Positions 6,981-7,968 of a stretch of 7,968 nt of DNA are shown in pieces (the first letter of the stretch is position 1; every line of letters starts with the position of its first letter). The DNA is from Syntrophaceae bacterium UBA6255 (GTDB lineage Bacteria; Desulfobacterota; Syntrophia; Syntrophales; Smithellaceae), in contig DJVN01000078.1 of assembly GCA_002441205.1 (NCBI GenBank), positions 1-7,968 of the forward strand, given 5' to 3'. The notes below the pieces were generated by a model. The model saw nothing but the letters and a program-made list of their open reading frames with translations, had not been told where the DNA came from and did no database searches. The translations under genes and the position numbers were made by a program.

Positions 6981-7760
6981 ATGAAAGCAGTTATTTTAGC
7001 AGGAGGCATGGGCACGAGAATAACCGAAGAATCGGTATTAAAACCGAAGCCTATGATCGAAATCGGCGGGAAGCCTATTCTGTGGCATATCATGAAACTT
7101 TACACAAAATACGGGATCAATGAATTCATCATTTGCCTTGGGTACAAGGGCTTCGTGATTAAGGAGTACTTTGCCAATTATTACCTTCATGAATCGGATG
7201 TTACCTTTGATTTTTCCAACAAAAATGAGAAGCTGGTGCATGCGCATACGGCCGAACCATGGAAAGTGACGCTGGTAAATACCGGTGCGGATACAATGAC
7301 CGGTGGCAGGGTGAAAAGAATAAAAGATTATATAGGAAAAGAAACTTTCCTTTTGACTTATGGTGATGGACTTTCCAACGTGAACATCAAAAGTTTAATT
7401 TCATTTCACAGAAAGCACAAAAAACTGGTAACAGTTACAGCGGTAAAGCCTCCCGGACGTTTCGGCGTTATCGACCTCGATGGAAAAGATAACGTATCGA
7501 GATTTCTGGAAAAACCGGAAGGAGACGGGCACTGGGTCAGTGGAGGATTCTTTGTGATGGAGCCCGGGATATTTGATTATCTGGAAGATGACAAAACCAT
7601 ACTGGAGAGAAAACCATTGGAGACACTGGCCTGCGAAGGAAATTTGAAGGCCTACAGGCATGAAGGTTTCTTCTACGCGATGGATACGCTGAGAGACAAA
7701 ATATATCTTGAAGAACTTTGGAATACAGGCAAGGCGCTGTGGAAGGTCTGGAAATCATGA
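6981..7760 (+). CDS. rfbF: Glucose-1-phosphate cytidylyltransferase
   Basis: The enzyme joins CTP and glucose-1-phosphate to CDP-glucose plus pyrophosphate in the cytosol, the entry to CDP-linked 6-deoxy and 3,6-dideoxy sugars. The 259 residues match the usual ~257. The protein opens with the nucleotidyltransferase signature AVILAGGMGTR (3-13) and KPKPMIEIGGKPILWHIM (21-38). It then shows GYKGFVIKEYFANY (54-67), MTGGRVKR (106-113), the metal-binding TYGDG (126-130), PPGRFGVID (157-165), the GGFFVM strand (188-193) and AMDTLRDK (233-240). These agree closely with Salmonella RfbF as I remember it, and the HIMK and FANY blocks separate it from the thymidylyltransferase RmlA and uridylyltransferase GalU. 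The stop overlaps the start of the next gene (ATGA at 7757-7760), which is the next enzyme of the pathway, giving strong mutual support. Also called ddhA or ascA in other systems. Confidence 0.97.
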   Translation: MKAVILAGGMGTRITEESVLKPKPMIEIGGKPILWHIMKLYTKYGINEFIICLGYKGFVIKEYFANYYLHESDVTFDFSNKNEKLVHAHTAEPWKVTLVNTGADTMTGGRVKRIKDYIGKETFLLTYGDGLSNVNIKSLISFHRKHKKLVTVTAVKPPGRFGVIDLDGKDNVSRFLEKPEGDGHWVSGGFFVMEPGIFDYLEDDKTILERKPLETLACEGNLKAYRHEGFFYAMDTLRDKIYLEELWNTGKALWKVWKS

Positions 7761-7968
7761 GAAATGTTTCCAATAGATTCTGGAAGGGGAAAAAAGTTTT
7801 TATAACAGGACACACCGGTTTTAAAGGGTCGTGGCTTTCCTTCTGGCTTCAGGCAGTGGGTGCCGATGTTACCGGCTATGCACTCCGACCTCCGACGCAT
7901 CCGAATCTTTTTGAGCTTCTGAAACTGAAATCGAAAATCAAATCCGTTCATGGCGATGTGCGGGATTT
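7757..7968 (+). CDS. rfbG: CDP-glucose 4,6-dehydratase, N-terminal 70 residues, cut by the right edge
   Basis: The frame opens at the ATG overlapping the rfbF stop and stays open to the window end. The visible 70 residues start with FWKGKKVFITGHTGFKGSWL (8-27), containing the NAD-binding GHTGFKG loop (18-24). They continue with VTGYALRPPTHPNLFELL (38-55) and end in GDVRD (66-70). This is the characteristic N-terminus of CDP-glucose 4,6-dehydratases, an extended SDR that converts CDP-glucose to CDP-4-keto-6-deoxyglucose. GGA at 7750-7752 is a weak ribosome site, and the 4-nt overlap suggests translational coupling with rfbF. The catalytic Tyr and Lys lie beyond the edge, so activity cannot be judged. 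The gene would be expected to run on for roughly another 290 codons. Confidence 0.93.
   Translation, partial: MRNVSNRFWKGKKVFITGHTGFKGSWLSFWLQAVGADVTGYALRPPTHPNLFELLKLKSKIKSVHGDVRD

Noticed and set aside
1..7968. Search for tRNA/rRNA genes, insertion sequences, CRISPR repeats and attachment sites
   Set aside because: Nothing with the needed structure or repeats was seen; all but short gaps (at most 90 bp) is coding.

Overview
The window is about 8 kb of tightly packed, single-strand (+) genes from a surface-glycan (O-antigen, lipooligosaccharide or capsule-like) locus. It holds eight protein genes, two of them cut by the window edges. I see no RNA genes, insertion sequences, CRISPR arrays or convincing promoters or terminators. 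The composition is a mosaic around 40% GC. Cytidylyltransferase/CDP-glucose dehydratase genes and polyprenyl-phosphate-type glycosyltransferases point to a Gram-negative bacterium with a decorated lipopolysaccharide. A B12-type radical SAM enzyme and an aromatic-pathway class II DAHP synthase in the same row would suit an anaerobe such as a Desulfobacterota/deltaproteobacterial lineage, but that placement is a low-confidence inference.

Left part (1-2359). First comes the 3' part of a radical SAM gene whose residues upstream of the iron-sulfur cluster resemble the linker that follows a cobalamin-binding domain. It carries an added Cys4 zinc-ribbon-like segment and a nucleotide-binding-like tail. 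After a 69-bp gap comes a membrane-anchored family 2 glycosyltransferase of the DPM1/GtrB/ArnC type. Middle (2380-5046). A complete class II DAHP synthase (first step of the shikimate pathway) follows, GC-rich compared with both neighbours. After a 90-bp gap comes an AT-rich multi-spanning membrane protein resembling GT-C/GT87 transferases that use lipid-linked sugars. Right part (5101-7968). A sugar-nucleotide epimerase/dehydratase-like SDR overlaps by 4 nt with a second DPM1/GtrB-type glycosyltransferase. Glucose-1-phosphate cytidylyltransferase (rfbF) follows, and it overlaps by 4 nt with the start of CDP-glucose 4,6-dehydratase (rfbG), which runs off the right edge.

How they may work together: RfbF and RfbG convert glucose-1-phosphate to CDP-4-keto-6-deoxyglucose, the branch point to 3,6-dideoxyhexoses and C-branched sugars. 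The two GT2 enzymes probably load sugars onto a polyprenyl phosphate. The GT87-like protein could transfer such a lipid-linked sugar on the periplasmic side. The SDR and the radical SAM enzyme are candidates for modifying a sugar. The DAHP synthase is the outsider: all its catalytic residues are present, but no other shikimate gene is visible. No gap between genes exceeds 90 bp.
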